In this document: positions 32,432-42,229 of the stretch, in pieces
Layout: each line of letters opens with the position of its first letter
Numbering within the stretch: the first letter of the stretch is position 1
Assembly: GCA_020650975.1 (NCBI GenBank)
Contig: JAIPMN010000731.1
Coordinates: 1 to 42,229 of the forward strand
DNA: 42,229 bases
Direction of reading: 5' to 3'
Source: Apostichopus californicus
Lineage: Eukaryota; Echinodermata; Holothuroidea; Aspidochirotida; Stichopodidae
Notes under the pieces: generated by a model
Told to the model about the DNA's origin: nothing
Databases searched by the model: none
The model's input: the letters and a program-made list of their open reading frames with translations, nothing else
Position numbers and translations under genes: made by a program

Positions 32432-35400
32432 ATGATGAGGTTACGATCAACTACAATTATTATCTTCATGATACTGCTTTTCATCTTATGGAATATCACC
32501 ATCTACCTCTGGCTTGGACATAATCAACAGGAAGATTTTGAGGTACATAAAGTATGCACTTAGAATTCATTATACAAGCTGCTTGTAACAACGGGATGCA
32601 TAGAGTTGACATACACTAAGAGTGTGCTGTAATAAGCACTTAGAATTCTTTACACAACCTGCTTGTAACATGCATAGAGTTGACATACACTAAGAGTGTG
32701 CTGTATTATGCACTTAGAATTCATTAAACAACCTGCTTGTAACAACTGGATGCATAGAGTTGACATATACTATAGTAACAATGTTTCTATTTAGCATCTG
32801 CCAGTGAAGTACTTGTAAACAGTGTACAAGTATTAGTATTAACCCTAATCTGTTGGTCTTCATGCACAGATCTCTCCAGACTTGTCAGAGAGACTAGGTC
32901 GTTTACAAGCAAGACTGAAGGATCAGATGGAAACTAATCAACAACTTTTAGTTGAGATAGATAAACAGAAGCAGTTGATTCTCAGAAATAGTAAGTTTTA
33001 GTTTTGCAGTGTTTTTTATGGCAGAAGCAATTAACCTATTTAAGTCATCTTTGTGTGTCTTTGCACACATGATGTTTAATGCCCTCCTCCTATCCCTCAG
33101 GAAACTTGACACTTTAAAATGACCTACCTCAGAAAATCTTATACTCTTACTCTTATACTCTTTGACTTTCAGATTTTTGCAAAGTGTAGTATTATGATTC
33201 CTTGACAAAGGCAAATGGAATCTTTGTAATTATGCCTTGTGTATGTGTCTGTAGGCTTTTGTGATGCCCATTGTACACACAAAATTTAAAATGTGCAGCT
33301 TGGTTGAACTTTGGTATTAGATCCAAAATGGTAAGTACCAAAAACCATAGTTAAAGGTGACAGAGGTCAAAGGTCATTTATGGAAAATGTCATCCGAAAT
33401 CTTCACATGTAATGCTTGGATGAATGCTACTTTGTACATACGTATTCATGTAAGTGTTTTTAAGAATGCTATTAGGTATTTTATTTTGATCAAAGGTCAT
33501 CTGAACTGAGCAGAATAGCTTCAATATTTGTAAGATTTTCATGCCTTGTACTTTGACCCACCTGAGAAAGTACAGGAAACCTACTGCCCTTTGTGGATGT
33601 CATGAAAGATCAGTTAGGTCAAAGTTCAGAGTCTGAAACTTACATGTACACAATAGCTCAAAAAGGAAAGCTGGAAGGAACTTCATCCCTTTTATAAGGA
33701 TCCACATTTGTAAATAAAAGAAGGAAGTAAACGACTCTTGTCTTTTAATAAATTGGTGTTATTTGGTATCGCTTTCGTAACTTGTAACTTACAAATGCTC
33801 TGTGCATGAAAGAGTTTGTTAACAACATGCCTGACAGTACATAGAACTACTGTAAAAGCAGAGCCATAAGCTTTGAGATTTTAAGATTTGAGATACCACA
33901 AATAAGAGAATAAACATCGTTGCATATTAATCACAATATGACTCAATATGACTCAAGAGCTATCAAACTTGCTTTGTATTCTACCTATTGTAGATAAGCT
34001 AACAGACGAGAGGGATCGCAGGAAGCTGCATGACAACCAAGAGGGGGAGGTCCAAGGTCTTGGAGACAAGTTACCTCTTGAGAAGAGTCCTGTTCTACCA
34101 GTGGAAGACCTACCTCAAAATAGAAATCCTAAAGCTGTTATACCTGTTCTAGTTATTGCTTGTAATAGGCCCAGTGCAATCAAGAGAAGCTTGGAGACAC
34201 TTCTAAAGTAAGTAACATCTTTAATGTACTGAAAGCTGAGGTCTGATACATCATGGGTAATGCATACATGATACATGTAAATAGAGAATGTTACAAGAGT
34301 TGTTATATTACTGACTACATGTATCTACTGAGGCCAAGTGCAATCAAGAGAAGCTTGGAGACACTTCTTAAGTAAGTAACATCTTTAATGTACAGAAAGC
34401 AGAGGTCTGATGTATCATGGGTAATGCATATATACATGATACATGTAAATAGAGAATGTTATAAGTGTTGTTATATTACTGACTACATGTATCTACTGAG
34501 GCCAAGTGCAATCAAGAGAAGCTTGGAGACACTTCTTAAGTAAGTAACATCTTTAATGTACAGAAAGCAGAGGTCTGATGTATCATGGGTAATGCATATA
34601 TACATGATGTATGTAAATAGAGAATGTTATAAGTGTTGCTATATACTAACTAACTCTATCTACCGAAAGATCATAGACAAGAAATTGTATAAAATGGTGG
34701 CAAAGACCTGTCAACCCCAATAAACATAAAAACTCAAGGTACCTGAAACCTGGAGATTTTACAAAATGATTGAAAGTTAACAAAACTCATTATTTAAACA
34801 TAGACACAAGATTCAGGATTATATATAAATTATTTGTAAAATATACACAAATCCTTGTAATATGCTTTCCTTTGTTTTACTGATTTATGATGTGAGATTT
34901 GGATATCAAACCATGAGGCATACATCTAACTGTGAGTCTCACGTTCAAACCCATGAAAGTTGGTAGGTGTGTGGTGGGTTAGGAGGATGTTGTCTTATAC
35001 CCAGAGACTTATATATACAGGGTAAAACAGCTGCGTATCCATGTCTAACTCACAGCTGCCAACAACTGAGATAATATATCCTTCCTGGATTCAGTTCTGT
35101 GCTTTTGTGTTTGTTTGGTTAAAATTCAGTTGACATTTTCAGACAACAATGTTAAGGTGGAAGGATAGACAATGTGTTAATATTATGCATGTATATATAA
35201 GGTCAGCTGAGATTGCTAGAATCATTTCTATGAATGCAGCTAAATACTACTCCTCCAGAGATACCACTGAATGTAGTTTATGTTTGGTCTAGGTGTTCTT
35301 ATAATATTGATGGTCTGTAGAGTGTGTTCAAGAAGGTTCTGTTTTATGAGGTTTGGGATATATGGAACAGAGGCCCCATGAGATGTTAATCAGAGATTTG

Positions 35401-38400
35401 CTAGAACCCTGGGTCACCTGACTGCAAAATAATTTGGTATTAAATGAATCATTTGGGTTATTCTTCTTGCTCAAAACAGAGAGTTGACAAATGGTGGCTT
35501 GTGTTCACAGAGCTCTAGATATTAGTTTGCTGTGAACTAACAGTCAAGTTTGAATCCTTATGTACCCCACTGCAGAAGTCATCATGTAAAGGCACATTCC
35601 TGACTATAATAGGTTTAATAATGCAAACGCAGAAGACACAGTAAAGCTTGTGTGGTTTCTTATTTATGCGTCTGTTGTGGATGCTGGACTTGACTTTCTG
35701 TACACATTTAATGCTCAAGTTTAGTCAGAAAGCTGCAGAAACTCTACCAGTTAGTGACACACACTCTCACTTGTTACATATGTACTTCTTAACATGGACT
35801 GTTCTACTTCCACAGAAATCGACCTTCTAAGGATCAGTTTCCAATAGTTGTAAGTCAGGATTGTGGACATGCTGAAACAGCCACAGTTATTGAACAGTTT
35901 GGAGATCAAATATCATTTATAAAGGTACAGTAGTGTGATTCAGTTCATTTGTACTTTGCTTTTGGTTACAATACCGAAGGCTCAGTAACCTTTGCGACTG
36001 GATGGCGTGTGTGTGCGTTCGTGTAAGTGATGGCCAGCTTGTAAACATGATATCTCAAGAAGCACAAGTTGCTACAATGTCATCCTTAGTAGGTAGATGC
36101 CTTATGATGTGCAAATGTGCCCCCATGTTTGTGGTTCCCATCTCATACATATTGATGAGTGGGTGGAACTTAATGTAAAATTCTTAAACTGTCAATATCT
36201 CTTCAACCATACGTTCATACTTGGTATGGTGATGTCAGTTGATGACAGGTACGTGGTCATTTCATCAAGATATCTTCAAGACCAACAAGTTGAATCAATG
36301 TATACAGGGTAGGTAGATGCCCCATGATCTGTAGATGTGCCCTATCGTGTGGTTCCTATCTCATGAATATTAATGATTGGGCCAGGCTTAACATAAAATT
36401 CACAAATTGTTCGTATCTCTATAACAGTCTGTCCGATTTAGTTCATTCTAATATGGTTATGTAACTGCACTGTAAGTATATGCTCTGTGCAACATCAACT
36501 TTGACCTCATAAATATTCATGAGTTGGTTGGGCTTAATGGAAACAGTCAAAACCAGCTTGTAAACACAGTTTGTAACCTTGATTACCAAAGCAAAGTTGA
36601 ATGAACTTCTTACATGGTATGTGAATTCTATTTCGTGAGTACAAGAACCATATTGTTTTGGAAGAGATAATAGGTCGTTTGAGTCACCAAAAGTCCGAGT
36701 CTGAAAACAATGTTATTCAGTTACTTGAAGGTGAAGGCCTTTTAAGGTCACCACAGGTCAATGTCTCACACCTTGTAAACACATTTTACACCAAAGTAAA
36801 TCTGATTTAAATTTATATTTCACCTTAGTGAGTACTTTATAGAACTCCAGTGTTATTTATGGAGATTACATGTCATTTGCAGTAAAAAGTTGAAAATGTT
36901 GTGTTCAATGTTACATTAAATGTTGTCTTGAAAATGTGTTAAACATTCACTATGACTGTTGGCTTTCTGGTTAGTGGGTTAGGGTTACTGCAGGTAAAAG
37001 GCCATGTGTGAAGTCAACACAGGTCAAAATTTGACAACATTATGTGAAGCAAGATAATTTCAAACAGAAACTTACTCCAAGTCTGCCTATTTGAGTCAAG
37101 AAGCCTATCACGTGAGGTGCTGGTCAAAGGTCAAACCAAATATACAATTGCCTACCCCATGTAAATCAGGGGTCTGAAAGATACATGAGGTATACTTCAA
37201 ACTGTTTATGTAGGTCCACATTAATTAGACCAAAGACAATCATCTTGAAGTTAACAACATTGATGAAACACCTTGTGTGAAATAATAACATTTAATGTTC
37301 AAGTATACAACTTGGCCCGGAAATACTTAGTTCGGAGCTTTCAAAGTGCCAAAGAGATATTAATATTTTTTAAGTGAATTAACTTAATATCTTAATAAAA
37401 TAAAACTGTTAGCAAACTGCTTATCCACTAGAAAGCATGTGTAATAGAATGTGTAAAAGTACAAATACAGAGTAGATAAGGAGGATCACCCGAAGGGATA
37501 CAGTAACAGGATCTTTTAGCCTCTGAAGAAGATCCTGCTAGGATCGAAACGTCAGGCCTGCTAGGATCGAAACGTCAGGCCAACTTACTTTTACACATCT
37601 TAATATCTTAATATGCTTAGCCAGTTAGCACTCTGTCTCTTCCTTCGTCTTATTCTTATATTTTTCCTTTTTGTCTGCAGCAACCAAATTTAGGCAAAAT
37701 TCAAGACATTCCAAGTAACTTGAAGAAATTTGAAGGATACTACAAAATATCCAGACATTATAAATGGGCATTTGGTCAGGTGTTTAATGTCTTAAACTAT
37801 GACTCGGTGCTGGTTGTAGAAGGTAAGCACTGAGTTTATATGAAAGAGAGGTGAATACTGGTGAAACTAACGCTGCTCTGTTGCATGGTGGTCTTTATTA
37901 ATTCTATAATTCTGTCCAACATTAAATGTCAGTTATCCCTTCTAAATGTTACAGTAATGGAATTAATTGATTTGGTATTGGGATGGGTAAAATATGGCAT
38001 GTTAAGTTCGTAGCATGATTGATTGGCTACTGTATAGTATCTAATTCTTTACATGTATGCATGTGATAAACACATCTTCAAGTATTCTGTTTAGGAGGGA
38101 ACTGTTCTCACAGTGTGGAATTCTTCACTCTATATGATTCTCCACATTGTAGGTAAGGTTGACCTATGACTATGTGTCAGATGGAAATATTGAATATTGT
38201 GTCTTATATGTGTGAGGAAGTCGGCATACTATCTTTATAGTGTCTGATAGTATCAAATTGATATGCAAATATTACTAGATTATTTTTATTGAATTGTAGG
38301 AAACATCTGGAAAATTAAGGGATGAGTGCGCTCAAATACCCACGTATTTCATTGATATGTTGTAGACCCTTGCAAAACTTTGCTATTAGTCCAGGTTGTA

Positions 38401-41400
38401 TATATCTAAAGCACTTCTAATATTTACGAAATGACCCTTTAAACATGTGAGGTACATCACTTAAAGTGACTGGACTATATAGTCTAGTACACAGAGCATT
38501 AGGTCAAAACTTCAGATACAACACTTAACTCAATGGTAAATAATTCTTTGGCCTCAGTTGTTTGTAATGTATTACACATTTTTCAAGGACAATTGGAGTT
38601 AAATGTCATCCAAGGGCGCTCTCTTGTTTATATGTAGTTAAAAGAATATGTTTTTGACTGAGTTATCAGGATATGTAAAACCAATGGATTAACATTGACA
38701 TCTAGGCCTGCACTGCATCCTCAAATTAGGTTTGAAGGAGCAATCAATAGATTTAGTATAGATTAAAAGTGGATATCTTGAAAAACGGAATAGTTATAGA
38801 AACATTACTTGCACCTAACATTATTCTTAAAGTCATACTAATAGGGTTAAAATAAGATGTCTCAAAACACAGTTCATCCATATAGGTGTCTTGCACCAGT
38901 ACATGGAAGTTTTATCAACTTGTATCATCCTTGTCATTTTTCAATTCTGGTTAAGATTAAAACCCCATGAAATATTTTTTTGCAGGTTGGTAATTGTTAT
39001 CTTTAATGATCTATATACAACTGTTTTGTGCTAGACTTTTTATTTGTATTTACAATTGTTTGCACCTCATTGTTTTCCTGTCGTAGATGACCTTGACGTA
39101 GCTGTGGACTTTTTCCAGTATTTTGCAGCAACTCACCATCTCCTACTTGAGGATGATACGTTATGGTGTGTGTCTGCATGGAATGATAATGGCAAGAGTG
39201 ATAAAGTAAAAGACCCAGGTTTGTATCTAGCTAGTTTATTCATCAAAGTAGGCAATTTGAAGCATTTAAAGGCTAAAGTTATGTGCAATACTAGGCGATT
39301 GATTGTCTTTCTTACCTTTTCTTTTGAAAAGAAATGCTTTACAGAAGTGACTTTTTCCCTGGCTTGGGCTGGATGGTGACAAAGAAAGTTTGGCAAGAAC
39401 TGGAATCAAAATGGCCGACAGGGTGAATATCATATTCTCTTTTAGTTTTACTCTCAGAAACCTCTATGGTAATGTTTTTCACAAAAGTGCTGAAAAAGTT
39501 GTTGCTTGCTTTTAATCACCTTCTCTTCGTCTCCATTGTGTTGCGGTCACCCTTGCGTGTATGTGTGTGTGTGAGAGAGTGTGTGTCTCCATGGTTTATG
39601 CAGACACCCTGGCATGTGTGTGTTTGTATGTGTGTGGGTGAGAGAGTGTGTGTCTCCATGGTTTATGCAGTCACCCTGGCATGTGTGTGTTTGTATGTGT
39701 GCATGTGAGAGAGTGTGTCTCCATGGTTTATGCAGTCACCCTGGCATGTGTGTGTTTGAACCAATGTCATGCTTGCTATGTTGATATTCCATATTGACAA
39801 AAAAACACTTATAGGTATGAGGTCGTTTGTGGTTGCTAGAGGTCAAAACATGAAAATCTTGTAAATATAATATCTCAAGAAACTTTAATGAATGCCACAA
39901 GAAAGGAAACTGGGTTGTATGTCATATTTAGTGTGTGGATGCCTCAAGTTGTGTAATGAACCCTATTGTTTTCAATTGAGGTTAAAAGATCATTTTGAGG
40001 TGACCAGAGGTCAAAATTTGGAAACGTTGGGAACATGATGTCTCAAATTGGGCAATTTGAACCCCCAATATTATACTTCAAGTGAGAATATTTCCTAACA
40101 AAAACCAAACCCTTCTTGTTAGTAGTTGATCATTCTATGTCAGTGAAACAGAATAATCTTTGGAAACCTTGCAATCATGATATGTCAAGAAGGGAATCTT
40201 TAAGATGCAGCTAATTGCATCATCGAAACTCCAATGCATATTTGGTAAATCCAAACTTCAATGCATATTTGGTAAAGGCAATGTAGTAATATAGTTTGCT
40301 TGTAGTACTATGGTTTGCTTGTAGCAATGTAGTTATATTGTTTGCTTGTAGCAATGTAGTAATATTGTTTGCTTATTCCTCTGCCTCTGTTCTTGGATTA
40401 TTCCATTTTTCTGAATCATTACCAGCGATTCTGAAAGAGTTTGTGACCTTTTCAGTTTGTCCCACCTATCTAGATGTCAATTTAATAAACTGATGATTTT
40501 GGAAGCCAAATTCTTAATGGTTTGATAAGTGACAGTGTTTGTAATCACATACTTGATGGTTTGATAAATGAGTGTTTGTAATCACATTCTTGATGGTTTG
40601 ATAAATGACAGTGTTTGTAATCACATTCTTGATGGTTTGATAAGTGACAGCGTGTGTAATCATATTCTTGGAAATAAGAAAAGAAAAGTATTTAACTATT
40701 CTGTGAAAAGGAGCAACTTTTGTGAATGTTTATTTGTTTAGGACTGTTAGTTGAAGTAAGGAAGGAAAGTGAAAGATCTGAAAGTAAATATGTGATCTAT
40801 TATATTATATATATTTTTTCAACGATCAGGACTAACATACATAGAATACACCATGTATGTGGAATCAAATGGAAGCATTTATTATCTGTTAGTTAACCTT
40901 CAAGTGATGGAAAAATCTAGTTGGGTGACTTTAATAGTTGTAATTGTAATTTTGATTAACTCATGTGAGGTTTAGTAAAGTAGTGAGAAGTATGGGGACT
41001 AGACACAACATACAGCTTACACCTCTTTAAATAACTTTCATTTCACCCGATAGAGTAAATGCCTTTGTTTCTAAAAGTTCTACACTGGTAGATGGATTGT
41101 TAGTTGTTGGTATTTTGCGTTCGCAGTTTTTGGGACGATTGGATGCGTCATCCTGATCAGAGGAAGGACAGAGCTTGCATCAGACCTGAAATATCTCGGA
41201 CAGATACATTCGGCAAAGAGGGAGTGAGCAAGTGAGTCAAGTAGTTTATGTTTGTGAAATTTCTGAAGCTATCTTCTGTGGACAGTACTCTCAATAAAGC
41301 CTGGTAAACATGATAACTTAAAATGTAAAGCTTGTTGACTTCACACATAGTAGTAAGATTCACAGCAGTGAGTATAAGAATAATTCTGTTTTACTGGATG

Positions 41401-41938
41401 GTCAGAGGTCATTTGAAGTCAAACCTTGTAACTGTAGAAACACCTAAAGTGAATCATGAATGAAGCTGGTGGTTGCTATGTAGGTCTGCATTAGTGCAGG
41501 AACCTTGCTGATCAATTGAAGTGAATAATGGTCAATTCTTCAACATATTGTGTGGAGTGTTACTGTTGAATTTTCTTATGTAGAATGTGGCAAGGATCCA
41601 ATAGGCCGTGGAGTGTTACTGTTGAATTTTATGTAGAACGTGGCAAGGATCCAATAGGCCATGGAGTGTTACTGTTGAATTTTCTGATGTAGAATGTGGC
41701 AAGGATCCAATAGGCCAATTGCCTTTCTGTCTGTTTGGTGTATGCCTAGTGATATCTGTGATATCATATTTGTGATATCATATTTGTGATATCATATTTA
41801 TTTCAGTAATGTGGTATATCTGTTTTTGCCTTTGTTTCCATTTACAGGGGACAGTACTTTGACCAACATCTAAAGTACATCAGTTTAAACAAGGAATTTA
41901 TAGATTTTACAAAGAAAGATTTATCATATTTAAAAAAG
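32432..41938 (+). CDS. MGAT1: Alpha-1,3-mannosyl-glycoprotein 2-beta-N-acetylglucosaminyltransferase (GnT-I), nine exons, 3' partial
   Basis: Exons: 32432-32442 region of the start exon, 32432-32542 in full; then 32870-32990, 33994-34207, 35816-35924, 37681-37822, 39087-39218, 39332-39422, 41127-41231, 41848-41938. Phases join to 372 residues; the vertebrate enzyme is about 445 aa, so the last exon(s) lie beyond the window. The start MMRLRS is followed by a hydrophobic signal anchor (residues 9-28), typical of a type II Golgi protein; an in-frame upstream ATG at 32372 is less likely. Exon 2 is a charged coiled-coil-like stem. The GT13 catalytic domain starts near [14 protein letters not shown] (about residue 125): [18 protein letters not shown], the metal-binding VEDDL (E232-D234), [25 protein letters not shown] (308-314) with the likely catalytic acid, [10 protein letters not shown] and GQYFDQHLK. 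GnT-I adds the first GlcNAc to Man5GlcNAc2, starting hybrid and complex N-glycans. Vertebrate MGAT1 has one coding exon; this one has at least nine. Confidence 0.95.
32549..32775. repeat. Three-copy tandem repeat, about 75-80 bp, in MGAT1 intron 1
   Basis: Copies begin GCACTTAGAATTC and run through CTGCTTGTAACA, GCATAGAGTTGACATA and CACTAAGAGTGTGCTGTA. The third copy is cut short. They start seven bases after the MGAT1 exon 1 donor. Confidence 0.9.
33185..33650 (+). repeat. Dispersed repeat family A, forward copy with AGGTCA direct repeats
   Basis: Head GATTCCTTGACAAAGGCAAA with inverted TTCC/GGAA hairpin, then TGTGTATGTGTC and a run of AGGTCA words. A perfect DR1 (AGGTCA-A-AGGTCA) stands at 33364-33376. 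Located in MGAT1 intron 2. Confidence 0.7.
34171..34660 (+). repeat. Tandem triplication covering the 3' end of MGAT1 exon 3 and its donor
   Basis: The block from GGCCCAGTGCAATCAAGAGA in exon 3 through the GTAAGTAAC donor and about 125 nt of intron is repeated at 34331 (offset 164) and 34499 (offset 168). Both extra copies keep [14 protein letters not shown] in frame with silent third-position changes (CCC to CCA, CTA to CTT) and keep GTAAGT. Each is preceded by CTACTGAG, which could act only as a poor acceptor. Confidence 0.95.
35965..36720 (+). repeat. Dispersed repeat family A, two tandem forward copies in MGAT1 intron 4
   Basis: After a GGATGGCGTGTGTGTGCGTTCGTG head come two copies of a block of about 210 bp. 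Each contains GTAGGTAGATGCCYYATGATSTG, CCCATCTCATACATATTGATGAGTGGG or close forms, TAAAATTC, and a TATCTCT.YAAC segment. Reverse copies occur at 14790, 17800 and 20590. Confidence 0.8.
37519..37557 (+). ncRNA. Minimal type I hammerhead-ribozyme-like motif
   Basis: Stem I GCCT/AGGC (37519-37522 with 37554-37557); CTGAAGA box at 37523-37529; stem II GATCC-TGCTA-GGATC (37531-37545); GAAA at 37546-37549; then C-G-T-C with cleavage expected after C37553. Stem III is only the self-complementary ACGT, as in the minimal hammerheads described in Penelope-like elements that are thought to work as dimers. One extra A (37530) between the CTGAAGA box and stem II departs from the textbook core, so activity is uncertain. 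Confidence 0.55.
37535..37580 (+). repeat. 23-bp tandem duplication of the hammerhead 3' half
   Basis: CTGCTAGGATCGAAACGTCAGGC occurs at 37535-37557 and again at 37558-37580 without a difference. The second copy has no CTGAAGA box of its own. Confidence 0.9.
37823..39086. other. MGAT1 intron 5, nothing notable
   Basis: AT-rich intron from a GTAAGC donor to a TCGTAG acceptor. No exon or clear repeat was found. Confidence 0.6.
39546..39758. repeat. 66-bp tandem repeat with TG microsatellite, 3.3 copies, MGAT1 intron 7
   Basis: The unit is GTCACCCTGGCATGTGTGTG followed by TTTGTATGTGTG, GTGAGAGAGTGTGTGTCTCC and ATGGTTTATGCA. It creates spurious + strand ORFs. Confidence 0.95.
39825..40240 (+). 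repeat. Dispersed repeat family A, partial forward copy
   Basis: Contains GTAAATATAATATCTCAAGAAAC, AATGAACCCTATTGTTTTCAATT and GAGGTGACCAGAGGTCAAAA, phrases shared with the copies at 20590 (reversed) and 36635. Confidence 0.55.
40511..40669. repeat. 42-bp tandem repeat, nearly four copies, MGAT1 intron 7
   Basis: The unit TTCTTGATGGTTTGATAAAT-GACAGTGTTTGTAATCACA repeats with small changes; one copy lacks the GACA. Confidence 0.9.
41552..41716. repeat. 56-bp tandem repeat, three copies, MGAT1 intron 8
   Basis: Copies at 41552, 41608 and 41661 each start GTGGAGTGTTACTGTTGAAT (the third ATGGAG) and end GGCAAGGATCCAATAGGCC. The second lacks three bases. Confidence 0.95.
41750..41800. repeat. 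16-bp TGATATCATATTTG tandem repeat
   Basis: Three copies of TGTGATATCATATT, each containing the palindrome TGATATCA, about 50 bp before MGAT1 exon 9. Confidence 0.9.
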
Positions 41939-42229
41939 GTAAGAATCCATTCAAACTACAGTATGTTCAGCTCCTGCCAGTAAGGCTAGTGAGCTGGTAT
42001 CTGTTGTGATGGTGTGTGTGCACTTGTATGTATTCTGACTGAGGACTTGAACAAAGGAAGTTTTCAAACGTTATTTCAAAAGAATCACCACATCCTCAGA
42101 ACTATTGTATTGTCAATGGGTATTGTTCAGGTTAGGGTATGTGATTTGAACAATGGCAGAAACAGAGAGGTCCTTAGTCTGAATGTAAAACACACATATA
42201 TAGTACATTTTGTTTGGTTAAATATATAT
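41939..42229. other. Start of MGAT1 intron 9, to window end
   Basis: Begins with a GTAAGA donor. No further MGAT1 exon was found before the window ends, so the C-terminal part (about 70-80 residues in relatives) lies to the right. Confidence 0.7.

Larger units (their letters stand above)
37450..37597 (+). mobile_element. Small inverted-repeat-bounded module with a hammerhead-like fold (Penelope-like tip?)
   Basis: TGTGTAAAAGTA (37450-37461) and TACTTTTACACA (37586-37597) are perfect 12-bp inverted repeats bounding 148 bp that contain the hammerhead-like sequence and a 23-bp duplication. Penelope-like retroelements are known to carry minimal hammerheads near their ends. No reverse transcriptase is nearby, so this would be a fragment or passenger. 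It lies in MGAT1 intron 4. Confidence 0.55.

Noticed and set aside
32287-32523. 78-codon + strand ORF over the MGAT1 start
   Set aside because: It is in another frame from MGAT1 and shows no family signature; at most a uORF.
39133-39396. 87-codon - strand ORF
   Set aside because: Antisense shadow of MGAT1 exons 6 and 7.

Overview
The window is animal nuclear DNA: AT-rich, with GT-AG introns, no operons and many dispersed and tandem repeats. The gene structures, repeat style (TAGGCC-rich patches, AGGTCA-rich dispersed repeats, hammerhead-like retroelement tips) and a selenocysteine form of MIEN1 suggest a marine invertebrate deuterostome, most likely an echinoderm. The species is not determined.

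Three conserved genes were assembled exon by exon from codons and splice signals. (1) CTDSPL2 (+ strand) enters from the left. Seven coding exons (2194-10293) carry the FCP1/SCP phosphatase domain, and a likely long 3'UTR runs to about 13.54 kb. (2) A MIEN1/SELENOW-type Rdx protein lies on the - strand (coding exons 26847-26878, 22908-23005, 22295-22371, 17348-17431). It has an in-frame TGA in a CxxU motif, a C-terminal CVIL prenylation box, and a SECIS-like hairpin just before a poly(A) signal in its 3'UTR. None of its exons is long enough to show as a notable ORF. (3) MGAT1 (+ strand) has nine coding exons, 32432-41938, and leaves the window before its C-terminal end. CTDSPL2 and the selenoprotein gene converge; the selenoprotein gene and MGAT1 diverge. 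The three are ordinary housekeeping genes with no evident shared pathway.

Repeats fill much of the rest. 1-2050 is a 71-bp minisatellite with an internal palindrome, and 3354-3841 an 18-bp satellite; both lie in CTDSPL2 introns. 13.54-16.87 kb is intergenic. 17.4-26.8 kb is selenoprotein introns, holding a TTAA-flanked inverted-repeat element, a tRNA-Thr-like sequence, a 10-N gap and one arm of an inverted repeat pair. 26.9-32.3 kb is the divergent intergenic region with the other arm. 32.4-42.2 kb is MGAT1, with several intronic tandem duplications, one of which copies the 3' end of a coding exon twice, and a hammerhead-like fold at about 37.5 kb.

The most rewarding items are the recoded selenoprotein with its SECIS candidate and CAAX tail, the hammerhead-like module, the duplicated exon fragments in CTDSPL2 and MGAT1, and an inverted pair of modules sharing a CCAAT box and an ATG.
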